A stretch of 64,000 bases of DNA from an uncultured Flavobacteriaceae bacterium. GTDB taxonomy: Bacteria; Bacteroidota; Bacteroidia; Flavobacteriales; Flavobacteriaceae. This document shows, piece by piece, positions 1 through 9,618 of the stretch. The position numbers were made by a program, and so were the translations under genes. The number at the start of each line of letters is the position of its first letter. Within the stretch, counting starts at the first letter, position 1. The DNA lies in assembly GCA_937944485.1 (NCBI GenBank), contig CALDYU010000001.1:1-64000 (forward strand). Reading direction: 5' to 3'. The notes below the pieces were generated by a model that worked only from the letters and a program-made list of their open reading frames with translations, was not told the DNA's origin and did no database searches.

Positions 1-3000
1 TGCCGTGATAGCTACCGTACCAGCTGCTAAGGCTGTGACTAGTCCATTAGCATCGACTGTAGCAAGTGTCGTATCTGCACTTGACCAGGTTAGCTCTTGA
101 TTATCAGCATCACTGGGCTCAATACTAGCAGTAATACTACTAGTCTCACCTACTTCTAAATTCAAAGTTGTAGGACTTACTGTTATACCCGTGACGGCTG
201 TCGCCGGAAGCTCAACCTCTAAGAAATCAATATCAACTCCACCAAAATTAGAAGCAGTAGTAACTCTAATAGTATTTAAACCTTCAACTAAATCAATATT
301 GTCTAATTGTATGGATTGCCAACTAAAACAATTCGCTGAGGAATTAAACTCAATTTCACCCAAATTATTCCCGTTTACTACCAAATTTGCCTGTCTTTTA
401 AATACAAAGCCACTATTATAAACAATGGTCAGAGAACCTGTTACTGCTTCGCTACTATTAAATTGCCATTCACCAAAGCTATTATTGGCACTTAAATCTA
501 AAAAGCCAGTCCCCTGAAATCCGGGAAGATAATTCCCAACGTTTCCATCAACTACCTGATCAAAGTCTTCCCCTTCCAAAGTAATCAAACGATCATTATC
601 AGGACTGCCTTCATCGCCAGTAACGATAAGTGTCTGGCCTTGAGAAACCGTCGCCATACCTTGATGAATTGCCTTAGCGTAAACACAATAATTATTGGCT
701 GCATCAGGGATGAAATTCAAGTTATACGGTGAAGTCGAAGATCGACCAATTTCAACATCATCAACATAATAGATGACTTCTTCGATACTGAGTATATTGG
801 TTGAAACCGATAATACTACTGATTCCTCAACAGTCGCAGTCGTCGGCACCTGAAGTTCAAAATTGATTCCTTCTGAAGCTGCAGCCTCTGTTCCATCTAA
901 TTGCAGCAGATAGGCTTCTAATAATTCCAAATCGTTCTGAGACAAGCTCGCTGCTATCGCATGCCGTTCAACAGCATCTTTTACTGTAGCCGCACTACCA
1001 TCATGAAGATAGGGTGCAGTAGCCCATACATCTCTTAAGGTAGGAACATCAATACCTTGCAGCGCCCTGCCCAAACGCTTACCACTACTTGCTTCAACAG
1101 TGCCAATATCGTATAAAAGCCCTTTAGAAGAATTTGTAAATGCCTCACCACTATGGCAATTCGCACATTTTAAGTCATTAAACAAGGCTTTTCCTTGAAG
1201 AGCCGTCGCCGTCATTGTCCCGTTTTCATTTTTATTAGGACTTTCATCAAAACTATTCAATGATTCAATATAAGCATTAAGGGCATCAAGCTCAGGAGAT
1301 CTACCTTCTTTAGTTCCCCCCAGTGGGTTCTCACGGTTTTCAGAGAAAAAGTCTTGATCAGTCATAAAACCTGTTCCACCAAATGCAAATCGAATATCAT
1401 TCTCAAAGTCATGAATTTCATCAAAATTTCCACTCCAATGCACGTTTCCATGATCGTTACCCGCTCGCCCCCTTAGAGAAATTGTATTCCGGAGGCCTTC
1501 TCCACGCTGCGTAAAGTCCCAAGTCTGACCATCATCGGTACCATCTATATGACAAGAAGCACAGCTAATATAACCGCCATCCGAATTTTCCTGTTGCGTC
1601 ATTCTGCTATCACGAGCATCATAAAACATCTGTTTTCCCTGTAACACTTGATTACTTAAAAGTTCACTGGACACCGTACCAACCTCTGATAATAAAGGTA
1701 AGACTCGATTTCCTGACGTAATCAAATCATTCGCGTCAAAAACATGAATGCTCCTACTTAAAAAGTTCTTGACGAAAAGGCGGTTGTTTGTAGGATCAAT
1801 TATAATACCTGATGGTGCAAATCCCACATCTCGCCTTAACACCTCAAGACCATTGTTGGCATCAAGAACTACGATACGGTTATTTGCGAGCATGGTGACA
1901 AAAACATAATTACCTAAAGGACTTATAGTAATTCCTGTGGGTAAACTATGATTATCAATATCTACACGATCTATTGTTCTCTCTTGTCCTGATCCGATTG
2001 AAAAGTTTGAAACCATAGCTCTGATCGTTGTGGCAAAATTCAAATTCTGCCCAGATCGAAATGCTCCAGTCAAAGTATTGTCCTTTTTAGCCGTAAACCA
2101 AGCTTTATCACTTTCTGGTTGTATTGCTATTCCCCCCAGGTAATTGGCAATTCCTTTTGCCTCAGTACTCGTATTTGAAGAAAAAGTATCTGCCTGGATA
2201 TTCACACTTGAATTAAGTTCGAAATCAGTTAGGTTAATCTTCGCGATCTTTCCTTGATTATTTTCTGTTACAAACTGAGTTACAAATAACTGCGATCCAT
2301 CTGCAGTAATAGCCAAGGCCCTAGGTTTAGCAAATACTGATAGTTCGTCTACTACGGTTTGGTTCGTCGCACTAATTTTTAACACTTTATTTGAAGCAAA
2401 CAAACTTATATAAAGAAATTCACCTTCAGGATCGTTTACGACACCATAAGGTTGTGACCCTCTACCAACGTTTATCGTATTCAGTAGGGTGCCTCCAGGA
2501 TTTAGAATTTGAACTACACCCGCATCTCTACAAGTTATCCAAATATTTCCTTGAGAATCTTTAGCAATACTGACGGGGTCAGCAGCAACTGTATACTCAT
2601 TAATAAGTGCAAAGGTATCAGCGTTAAGAACACTTACGGTATTATTGTCTGGGTTCACCACCCAAACTCTTCTTGTACTCGAATCAACAATAATTGGAGA
2701 ACTTTGAGTTGGTCTAAGAGGAAGACTCGAGACAACTACTTCCGCTTGAGCCATAAAATCACCATCATTTGTAGTTACGGTAATGGTTGCTGTACCTTCG
2801 CCTATTGCAGTTACCTGCCCGTTTTCATCAACAATAGCAATACTTTCATCACTACTTGACCAAGCAACTGACGAATCGTCGGCATCAGCTGGACTTACGG
2901 TAGCTGTTAAATTTCCAGTTTCCCCTTCAAGCAATTCCAATGTTGCGGTGTTAAGGTTTACTCCCGTTACAAGAGTTGGAAGCCTTTCTACAGTTATGGT

Positions 3001-5526
3001 GCTTGTAGCCTCAAAGCTACCATTGTTCGTGGTTACTGTAATTATTGCGGAGCCCTCAGAAACTGCTGTTACCTGCCCCATTGCATCAACGGTTGCCACG
3101 CCTTCATCACTACTTGACCAAGTGACCGAAGTGTCATCTGCATTCGTCGGTTGAACATTGGCGGTCAACTGTGCACTACTACCAGCAGTTAGGTCAAGCG
3201 TAATTGGTGTTACCATTACGCCTGTCACATTTACTGGAGCCAGTATTAAATTTGTAGAAAGCACGTTACCAGGTATTACCTCAGCAGGCTCACTACCATT
3301 GCCATCGCTAGGTCTTCTCCACCCCACGGCAAGGTTATCTCCCCCACCGCGCTCTTTCATGAAAGCTTCGATATAATAGCTCAATCCTTGAACTAAGTGA
3401 ATACCTACAGATTTTTGTTCAGGAAACTTGTTCCATTCTCGTGATGCGCTCCAGTTAGGTACGTTGGCAATCATGGCAACATTAGATACATCATTGTCAG
3501 GGCTCAGATTGAGGCGAGATTCATCATCGCCGGCTACCCAAAAGTAGTAAGTACCCGTCTCAGGGGCACATAGATAACCTCTAACTCTTACGCCATAATC
3601 ATCTGCAACATTTGTCGGAATCTCAAAACTATTAAGTTCTTGTGTTGAACTTGGATTGTTGGGGTAGTTTGGCGAATTAAACAATTCTTCTAATAAAACC
3701 CCTCCAATTCCATCATATCGTTCCATCAATATCGTACCACTGGCAATACACACGCCTTCGCTTTCAACTACAGTTACTAAAGTCTGAGCAGTAAAACTAC
3801 CGTCATTAGTTGTTACCGTAATCGTTGCTGTACCTGTTCCGACAGCCGATATATTACCGTTAGTATCGACCGTAGCAATGCTAGAATCTGAACTACTCCA
3901 ACTAACAGTTTGGTCATCTGCACTTGCTGGACTAATGGTTGCCATCAAAGAATAAGTGCGCCCTATTGCCAATTCAATACTATTACGGTTTACTTCCACA
4001 CCAGTCACAGAAATAATACTTTGTACCATCCGAACCGCTTCTGCTACACTAGGAACTCCATTTTGATCTATCGCAAATAGCATGTAATAGCCAGGAGGCA
4101 TTACATTTGCATTAGGAACATTTAAGGAATAAGTGTTTCCGTTTCTAGAAAATGAAACAGGAACTCTGCGTTGTTCATTATTTACACTGTGGGTTGCCGA
4201 CGACATTCTAATGAAAGAAAATGACTCAATATCGTCGCTACTTTGTACTTGCATTGTTTGATTATACTGCGCAATTTCAGGAGCTGAAATTTCAGGTCGG
4301 TCTGCTAAGTTTCCACTAGAATCAAAAAGATAAGGCGGACTATAGATTTCGGCATCCTCATGGTTAACTGTACAGCCACCACAAAGTCCTCCTCCACCTG
4401 AAAATACACGGCCGTCCATCATTAAGACTGATACACTGTGATAGTTACGGGGAACTTGCATACCTGCCACTGTTCTCCACATATTAGTCTGAGGATTCCA
4501 AATCTCCGCATTCAATCGAGATCCGCCATCGAAAAATACACGAGCTGTACTAAGCCCCCCTACGATTAAAACCTCTCCATTAGGCAATACTACGCTATTA
4601 TGATGGGTTCTTGTAAAAGCCACATCATTCGCAGTTCTTGTAACTGTTACATTACTCTCGTTATTGATATCGATAACATATGACTTCTCACTTGCTGGGG
4701 CTCCTTCCCCATAGTTAATAGCACCACCAACTTTTAATATTTTACCGATGTCATACATCACCGTAGTACCAGAGATAGAGTATAGGTCATCTGATCTTTT
4801 TCCTGCAAAAGTGAAGGAACCATTTCCATTAACATCAAGCCAATGCATATCTTCACTCGGCCCTGCATGGAATACTTTACCATTAGGTGCACTCCAGACC
4901 CAAGCATGGTCCGCTGGTCTACTATGACCCCCTGCTAAATCATTATTGTTGAACAAAACTTCCATTGGAATACCTGGCAAGCTCTTCCACCCATTCTCAA
5001 GGGTCCATATTTCTCCCATCTTTCCAGTACGTCCTCCATCCCATTGTCCTCCTATAGTAAACACTCCTCCATTGGCTAGTGTAACATTTCCCTGATACGC
5101 CCGTGCCACATTCATATTGTTGGATGGCGTCCAGGTCTCAGTCTGAGGATCATATAATGTCGTTCTAGGGGCAGAACCACCACCAGCTACCAGTATTCTT
5201 CCGTCCGCAAGGTTATTAATTCCCGAACAGAACATATTATGATTATTATCAGTGATTTTCAAACCCAGAGGTTGCCCATTTACGCCTAGATTTGGATCAA
5301 ATATTTCGGTATAGGTAAAACCGTCAGCCGCGTCAAATCGACTATCACGATAACGAGAAGACCATGTTAGAAGTCTACCATCGGGTAAATTAGCTACCGC
5401 AGAGGGGACCAGATTAAGTAGAATGGGGTCACTCCACTCTCCCACATTCTGCTGGTTTTGTGCCTTAAGATTAAAAGAAATGAGTAATAATAGTGTAACT
5501 GTAAGAGCTATGTAATTTTTTTTCAT
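1..5526 (-). CDS. Secreted galactose oxidase-like / di-heme cytochrome c multidomain protein (3' end beyond window)
   Basis: I read this frame by hand: every codon from ATG 5526 down to base 1 is open (1842 codons, no stop), so the gene continues off the left edge. That is why the ORF track lacks it. Order: signal peptide (1-22, ends LKAQ); kelch propeller (about 23-385); galactose-oxidase early-set domain (about 388-499); BIG2 (506-586); PA14-like (590-755); two BIG2 (764-930); YVTN/NHL-like propeller (about 937-1280); di-heme peroxidase-like module with CASCH (1322-1326), CANCH (1454-1458) and a PYLHDGS motif; Ig-like strand region; CBM-like domain (about 1636-1776); start of another BIG2. 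Galactose-oxidase residues are all present: C100 (FCSG), Y144 (RAYQG), W162 (GGQWDGG), Y362-H363 (NYHS), H446 (ATHSVN). Cys-Tyr and Tyr-Trp spacings (44 and 18) equal those of Cys228/Tyr272/Trp290 in the fungal enzyme. Known for the family: a Cu/tyrosyl-radical alcohol oxidase making H2O2. Inferred: an extracellular oxidase coupled to a heme module. The substrate is unknown. Confidence 0.88.
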   Translation of the reverse strand, partial: MKKNYIALTVTLLLLISFNLKAQNQQNVGEWSDPILLNLVPSAVANLPDGRLLTWSSRYRDSRFDAADGFTYTEIFDPNLGVNGQPLGLKITDNNHNMFCSGINNLADGRILVAGGGSAPRTTLYDPQTETWTPSNNMNVARAYQGNVTLANGGVFTIGGQWDGGRTGKMGEIWTLENGWKSLPGIPMEVLFNNNDLAGGHSRPADHAWVWSAPNGKVFHAGPSEDMHWLDVNGNGSFTFAGKRSDDLYSISGTTVMYDIGKILKVGGAINYGEGAPASEKSYVIDINNESNVTVTRTANDVAFTRTHHNSVVLPNGEVLIVGGLSTARVFFDGGSRLNAEIWNPQTNMWRTVAGMQVPRNYHSVSVLMMDGRVFSGGGGLCGGCTVNHEDAEIYSPPYLFDSSGNLADRPEISAPEIAQYNQTMQVQSSDDIESFSFIRMSSATHSVNNEQRRVPVSFSRNGNTYSLNVPNANVMPPGYYMLFAIDQNGVPSVAEAVRMVQSIISVTGVEVNRNSIELAIGRTYSLMATISPASADDQTVSWSSSDSSIATVDTNGNISAVGTGTATITVTTNDGSFTAQTLVTVVESEGVCIASGTILMERYDGIGGVLLEELFNSPNYPNNPSSTQELNSFEIPTNVADDYGVRVRGYLCAPETGTYYFWVAGDDESRLNLSPDNDVSNVAMIANVPNWSASREWNKFPEQKSVGIHLVQGLSYYIEAFMKERGGGDNLAVGWRRPSDGNGSEPAEVIPGNVLSTNLILAPVNVTGVMVTPITLDLTAGSSAQLTANVQPTNADDTSVTWSSSDEGVATVDAMGQVTAVSEGSAIITVTTNNGSFEATSTITVERLPTLVTGVNLNTATLELLEGETGNLTATVSPADADDSSVAWSSSDESIAIVDENGQVTAIGEGTATITVTTNDGDFMAQAEVVVSSLPLRPTQSSPIIVDSSTRRVWVVNPDNNTVSVLNADTFALINEYTVAADPVSIAKDSQGNIWITCRDAGVVQILNPGGTLLNTINVGRGSQPYGVVNDPEGEFLYISLFASNKVLKISATNQTVVDELSVFAKPRALAITADGSQLFVTQFVTENNQGKIAKINLTDFELNSSVNIQADTFSSNTSTEAKGIANYLGGIAIQPESDKAWFTAKKDNTLTGAFRSGQNLNFATTIRAMVSNFSIGSGQERTIDRVDIDNHSLPTGITISPLGNYVFVTMLANNRIVVLDANNGLEVLRRDVGFAPSGIIIDPTNNRLFVKNFLSRSIHVFDANDLITSGNRVLPLLSEVGTVSSELLSNQVLQGKQMFYDARDSRMTQQENSDGGYISCASCHIDGTDDGQTWDFTQRGEGLRNTISLRGRAGNDHGNVHWSGNFDEIHDFENDIRFAFGGTGFMTDQDFFSENRENPLGGTKEGRSPELDALNAYIESLNSFDESPNKNENGTMTATALQGKALFNDLKCANCHSGEAFTNSSKGLLYDIGTVEASSGKRLGRALQGIDVPTLRDVWATAPYLHDGSAATVKDAVERHAIAASLSQNDLELLEAYLLQLDGTEAAASEGINFELQVPTTATVEESVVLSVSTNILSIEEVIYYVDDVEIGRSSTSPYNLNFIPDAANNYCVYAKAIHQGMATVSQGQTLIVTGDEGSPDNDRLITLEGEDFDQVVDGNVGNYLPGFQGTGFLDLSANNSFGEWQFNSSEAVTGSLTIVYNSGFVFKRQANLVVNGNNLGEIEFNSSANCFSWQSIQLDNIDLVEGLNTIRVTTASNFGGVDIDFLEVELPATAVTGITVSPTTLNLEVGETSSITASIEPSDADNQELTWSSADTTLATVDANGLVTALAAGTVAITA
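2737..3237 (-). repeat. Tandem BIG2 Ig-like repeats within the large secreted protein
   Basis: Two adjacent copies of an approximately 83-codon bacterial Ig-like (BIG2) unit. Each contains a SWSSSD core followed by ATVD or AIVD and an ATITVTTN strand. Further copies lie at about 3769-4011 and at the window edge (1-198). The two adjacent units are recognisably similar in DNA, for example around the 'tcatcactacttgacca' segment found in both. BIG2 domains usually act as spacers or adhesion/carbohydrate-contact modules on surface proteins. Confidence 0.8.
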
Positions 5527-5547
5527 GTATAATTTGACTTAGGTTCC

Positions 5548-5565
5548 CCTTTAACTTGTTAAAGG
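5548..5565. promoter_or_regulatory. Inverted repeat in the leader of the oxidase gene
   Basis: CCTTTAAC-TT-GTTAAAGG is an inverted repeat with perfect 8-base arms and a 2-base centre, 21 bases upstream of the ATG at 5526. It could be an operator for a dimeric regulator. In RNA it could also form a 7-bp hairpin with a CAAG loop just before the start codon. The sequence alone does not say which. Confidence 0.45.
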
Positions 5566-5876
5566 AAAAAAATCGAATAAGGCTTCAGAAATGAATTAGT
5601 TGAAATGATGATTTATTCGATAAAGGTTTCTTTGGCAAGAAAAATCCTTCAAAAAAAAACAAGTTCAAAAGACAAAATCTACCTCAAATAAGCTCCAAAA
5701 AAAGGTGGGTCCGGATGTGGTTCATTGCGGTTTCAGAAAAAACTGGTTCTATTTCCTTATTCGATATTAATAACATACTTTCAAACCATTGGATTTATGG
5801 TAGTAAAAAGCCAAAAAATAATTCATGAAATGGAGGCTTGCATTTTAATTAAAAAAACAATAAAAGAGGCTTTTTT

Positions 5877-5884
5877 TAGTTTTG
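5877..5884 (+). promoter_or_regulatory. Possible -7 box of the metal efflux operon
   Basis: TAGTTTTG matches the Bacteroidota -7 consensus TAnnTTTG and lies 45 bases before the cusA-like ATG. I find no TTG at a convincing -33 distance, so this is only a candidate. Confidence 0.3.
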
Positions 5885-5929
5885 CTAATTAACTTCTAGG
5901 CCATACTCGAAAGTCTTGACCACAAAACC

Positions 5930-8900
5930 ATGATTACAAGAATTACCAGTTTTCTGATAGATAACAAGATCTTAACTTCAGTAGGTCTATTATTCGTTAT
6001 CGCATTGGGTTTTATTACTGCTCCATTTGATCTTGGCGGCGACTTTTTGCCGAAAAACCCTGTGGCAGTGGATGCCATACCCAACATTGGAGAAAACCAA
6101 CAAATTGTTTTCACAGAATGGAATGGTCAATCTCCACAAGATATAGAAGACCAAATCACTTATCCCCTAACGTCAAATTTATTAGGAATACCAGGGGTTA
6201 AATCTATTCGAAGTAATTCCATGTTCGGATTTTCTAGCATTTACATCATTTTCGAAGACGATGTTGAGTTTTACTGGTCAAGGGCAAGGGTTCTCGAAAA
6301 ACTAAATTCATTATCTAAGCAACTTCTACCTAACGGAGTGCAACCTAAGTTAGGGCCAGATGCAACAGCATTAGGGCAACTATATTGGTACACCTTAGAA
6401 GGGCGCGATAGTCTGGGCAATGTTACAGGAGGATGGGATTTACCAGAACTGAGAGGCATACAAGATTTCTATGTGAAAAATGCACTTTCAGCTACAAGTG
6501 GTGTCGCAGAAGTGGCATCGGTGGGTGGTTTTGTAAAGGAATATCAAATTGATGTTAAACCTGAATTACTTAAGCAATATGGCATTTCACTACACCAAGT
6601 TGTAGATGCAATCAAAAGTACAAATAGAGATGTTGGAGCCCAGACCCTAGAAATTAATCAAGCAGAGTATTTCGTAAGAGGCTTGGGGTATATAAAATCT
6701 ATTGAAGATATTGAGCGCACCAGTATTGTAGCCACAAACAATACCCCAATAATTGTGGGCGATGTTGCCCAAGTATTTATGGGGCCAGCGGAACGCCGAG
6801 GAATATTAGATAAAGGCGGCGCCGAGGTGGTTGGTGGTGTGGTTACCGCACGTTTCGGGGCTAATCCCATGGAAGTTATTGAAAATCTTAAAAAGTCAAT
6901 AGAAGAAACGAGTACAGGTTTACCGAAAAAAACACTTAAAGATGGCAGAACCTCTCAACTGACCATTGTTCCATTTTATGACCGTTCTGAACTGATAAGT
7001 GAATCGTTGACTACTTTAGGAAATGCTTTAGCCTATGAAATTTTAATTGCAATTTTCGTGGTTTTGGTCATGCTTAGAAGCATAAAAGTGTCCTTTCTTG
7101 TTTCCGGACTAATGCCTATGGCGGTGTTGATGGTATTTCTTGCCATGAAGTTTTTTGAGGTTGATGCCAATATCGTAGCCCTTTCGGGTATCGCAATTGC
7201 TATCGGTACTGTTGTTGATTTAGGCATTATACTTACAGAAAATATTGTAAGGCATCAACAAGAATTTCCTGAGAAATTGCTGAAAGCAAATGTAAAGAGT
7301 GGTGCTAAAGAAGTTTCAGGAGCCATCCTCACAGCAGGTTTAACTACTATTTTGAGTTTTATTCCTGTATTTACCCTAACTGGTGCTGAAGGAAAACTCT
7401 TCTTTCCATTAGCTTTCACAAAAACTGTCGCGCTTATTGCTGCTATAGGGCTAACACTATTTGTTATTCCGCCACTAGCAGTTATTTTGTTTGATCGTCG
7501 TAAAACAAATTCAATGCCCACAATTGGTGCCATATGCTTTTTATTAATAGGGATATTAGTCTGTTTTTATGGATTTTATATAGGCATCTTTTTGGTATTG
7601 CTAGGATTGCTTCAATTGCTTTTTCTTTATGATAAAATAGGTGCTAGACAGAAAAAATGGATAACCTTAATTTTAGCACTGGGCGTTATAGTTTTATTAT
7701 TATCCTACTATTGGCAACCCTTGGGTCTGGGCAGCCATTGGCTTACCAATGGCCTATTTATTATCTTACTTTTAGCCTTTGTTTTAATCCCATTACATTA
7801 TTTCATAAAGCGATATGAAGATATACTAAGATGGGTGCTGCTCAATAAATGGAAGAGTATTGCTGCTCCTATTTTGTTTGTGTTTTTAGGAATTGCAATA
7901 CTATTATCATTAGGCAAAGAGTTTATGCCCACTTTAGATGAAGGAGATTTTGTGCTCATGCCTACGTCGCTTCCACAGGCTGGAGTTGCACAAAATTCTA
8001 GAGTTCTTAAAAAATTAGATCTTGCTGTAGCTTCATTGCCAGAAGTTGAATATGTAGTTGGAAAAGCTGGTCGTGTTGAATCTGCTTTAGACCCTGCGCC
8101 GCTATCCATGTATGAAAACCTAATCTCGTATAAATCAGAATACATTCTCAATGAAAAGGGGGACCCCATACGATTTGAAACTAATGAGAAAGGTAATTTT
8201 AAGTTGCGTTCAGGCGGATTTATTGCAGCAGGAAATCACGTTAAACGCCAGCAACTGGTAGAAGATAGTAGTGGCGAATATTATAGAAATTGGAGAACTC
8301 ACATTAATAACGAGGGGGATATTTGGGACGAGATAGTGCAAAGCACTAGATTGCCTGGTGTTACATCGGCACCACAATTACAACCTATTGAAACGAGGTT
8401 GGTGATGCTCCAGACGGGAATGCGATCTAATCTCGGAATAAAGGTAAAAGGACAAAATTTAGAGGCCCTAGAAGCCTTTTCCCTAGTATTGGAAGAAGAA
8501 GTCAAAAAAGTGAATGGAATACGTAAGTCATCGGTATTTGCTGATAGAATAGTAGGAAAACCCTATTTGTTGATTGATATTGACCGAAGTAAAATTTCTA
8601 GGTACGGTCTACGTATAGAAGCAATACAACAAACTTTAGAAGTTGCCATAGGTGGAAAAGTTGTAGGGCAGAGCATTGAAGGCAGGGAACGCTATTCAAT
8701 ACGTATTCGTTACCCACGTGAGTTGAGAGGAACCCCCGAAGCATTAAAGAATATCTATGTCGATTTACCTCATGGTGGAACCTTGCCGCTATCAGAATTT
8801 GTTGAAATAAATTATAAACAAGGTCCTCAAAGTATTAAGAGTGAGGATGGTTTCTTAGTAAGCTACGTTATTTTCGATAAGGTTAAAAGTATTTCTGAGG

Positions 8901-9610
8901 TAGCCCTAGTAGAAAGAGTAAAAAAAGTACTTTCTGATAAAATTGATTCGGGAGAAGTTGTAGTTCCTCAAGGTGTGAACTACGTGTTTAGTGGAACATT
9001 TGAAAACCATGTCCATGCCCAAAAAACTTTAGGTTTTGTTATACCCTTGGTGCTTATTATCATTTTATTATTGCTATATCTCCAATTCCGTTCACTATCA
9101 GTTTCATTGATGGTATTTTCTGGTATTGCAGTGGCTTTTTCGGGTGGATTTATTATGATCTGGCTTTATGGTCAACCTTGGTTTATGAATATGGATATAG
9201 GATTCGGGAATTTTAGAGAGCTCTTTAATATGCAAACCGTACATCTCAGTGTTGCAGTATGGGTTGGTTTTATTGCTTTATTTGGCATCGCAACAGATGA
9301 TGGTGTGGTTATGGCTACTTACCTTAAGCAATCATTTAACGATCATAAAACAAATGATGTTTCGGCGATAAGAGAAGCGGTCATTCTAGCTGGTAAAAAA
9401 AGAATAAGACCCTGTTTAATAACTACGGCGACAACCCTTCTGGCGCTCTTGCCCATTTTAATGTCGTCAGGAAAAGGCAGTAATATTATGATTCCCATGG
9501 CCATTCCAGCTTTTGGAGGGATGTTAATGGCATTAATTACGCTATTCGTCGTGCCTTTGCTCTTTTGTTGGAAAAAAGAAATAATTTTGAAAAAGCAATC
9601 CACTAATTAA
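5930..9610 (+). CDS. cusA: CusA/CzcA-family heavy-metal efflux RND permease
   Basis: Inner-membrane proton/metal antiporter subunit of a tripartite efflux pump (HME-RND). The N-terminus (ITSFLIDNKILT) and the porter-domain text (NGQSPQDIEDQITYPLTSNL) are classic for the family. The TM4 segment carries the charged motif GTVVDLGIILTEN (D430), as expected for the proton relay. It has 1226 residues against about 1040 for E. coli CusA. The excess is mainly an insertion at about residues 526-624 with roughly four extra hydrophobic helices between the two RND halves, plus a longer periplasmic loop around 750-800. Of the three Cu-binding methionines of CusA, counterparts of two seem present (PLSMYE, VMLQTG) and the third position looks like Val, so Cu/Ag specificity is not certain. 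The next gene, 8 bases on, is the matching periplasmic adaptor. The start is ATG 5930. Confidence 0.9.
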   Translation: MITRITSFLIDNKILTSVGLLFVIALGFITAPFDLGGDFLPKNPVAVDAIPNIGENQQIVFTEWNGQSPQDIEDQITYPLTSNLLGIPGVKSIRSNSMFGFSSIYIIFEDDVEFYWSRARVLEKLNSLSKQLLPNGVQPKLGPDATALGQLYWYTLEGRDSLGNVTGGWDLPELRGIQDFYVKNALSATSGVAEVASVGGFVKEYQIDVKPELLKQYGISLHQVVDAIKSTNRDVGAQTLEINQAEYFVRGLGYIKSIEDIERTSIVATNNTPIIVGDVAQVFMGPAERRGILDKGGAEVVGGVVTARFGANPMEVIENLKKSIEETSTGLPKKTLKDGRTSQLTIVPFYDRSELISESLTTLGNALAYEILIAIFVVLVMLRSIKVSFLVSGLMPMAVLMVFLAMKFFEVDANIVALSGIAIAIGTVVDLGIILTENIVRHQQEFPEKLLKANVKSGAKEVSGAILTAGLTTILSFIPVFTLTGAEGKLFFPLAFTKTVALIAAIGLTLFVIPPLAVILFDRRKTNSMPTIGAICFLLIGILVCFYGFYIGIFLVLLGLLQLLFLYDKIGARQKKWITLILALGVIVLLLSYYWQPLGLGSHWLTNGLFIILLLAFVLIPLHYFIKRYEDILRWVLLNKWKSIAAPILFVFLGIAILLSLGKEFMPTLDEGDFVLMPTSLPQAGVAQNSRVLKKLDLAVASLPEVEYVVGKAGRVESALDPAPLSMYENLISYKSEYILNEKGDPIRFETNEKGNFKLRSGGFIAAGNHVKRQQLVEDSSGEYYRNWRTHINNEGDIWDEIVQSTRLPGVTSAPQLQPIETRLVMLQTGMRSNLGIKVKGQNLEALEAFSLVLEEEVKKVNGIRKSSVFADRIVGKPYLLIDIDRSKISRYGLRIEAIQQTLEVAIGGKVVGQSIEGRERYSIRIRYPRELRGTPEALKNIYVDLPHGGTLPLSEFVEINYKQGPQSIKSEDGFLVSYVIFDKVKSISEVALVERVKKVLSDKIDSGEVVVPQGVNYVFSGTFENHVHAQKTLGFVIPLVLIIILLLLYLQFRSLSVSLMVFSGIAVAFSGGFIMIWLYGQPWFMNMDIGFGNFRELFNMQTVHLSVAVWVGFIALFGIATDDGVVMATYLKQSFNDHKTNDVSAIREAVILAGKKRIRPCLITTATTLLALLPILMSSGKGSNIMIPMAIPAFGGMLMALITLFVVPLLFCWKKEIILKKQSTN

Positions 9611-9618
9611 TAAAAATT

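Larger units (their letters stand above)
5527..5929. other. Divergent intergenic region (403 bp)
   Basis: Gene-free spacer between the divergently transcribed oxidase/cytochrome gene (minus) and the RND efflux operon (plus). It must hold both promoters. I see an 18-bp inverted repeat close to the minus-strand start and one TAnnTTTG-type box close to the plus-strand start. There is no ORF of credible length and no tRNA-like fold. The middle (about 5640-5830) is AT-rich and otherwise featureless to the eye. Confidence 0.6.

Noticed and set aside
191-3376. Plus-strand ORFs 191-421, 2509-2859, 2783-3154 and 3158-3376 as genes
   Set aside because: All are antisense to the open minus-strand frame of the large oxidase/cytochrome protein, with low-complexity Ser/Thr/Val translation caused by the BIG2 repeats.
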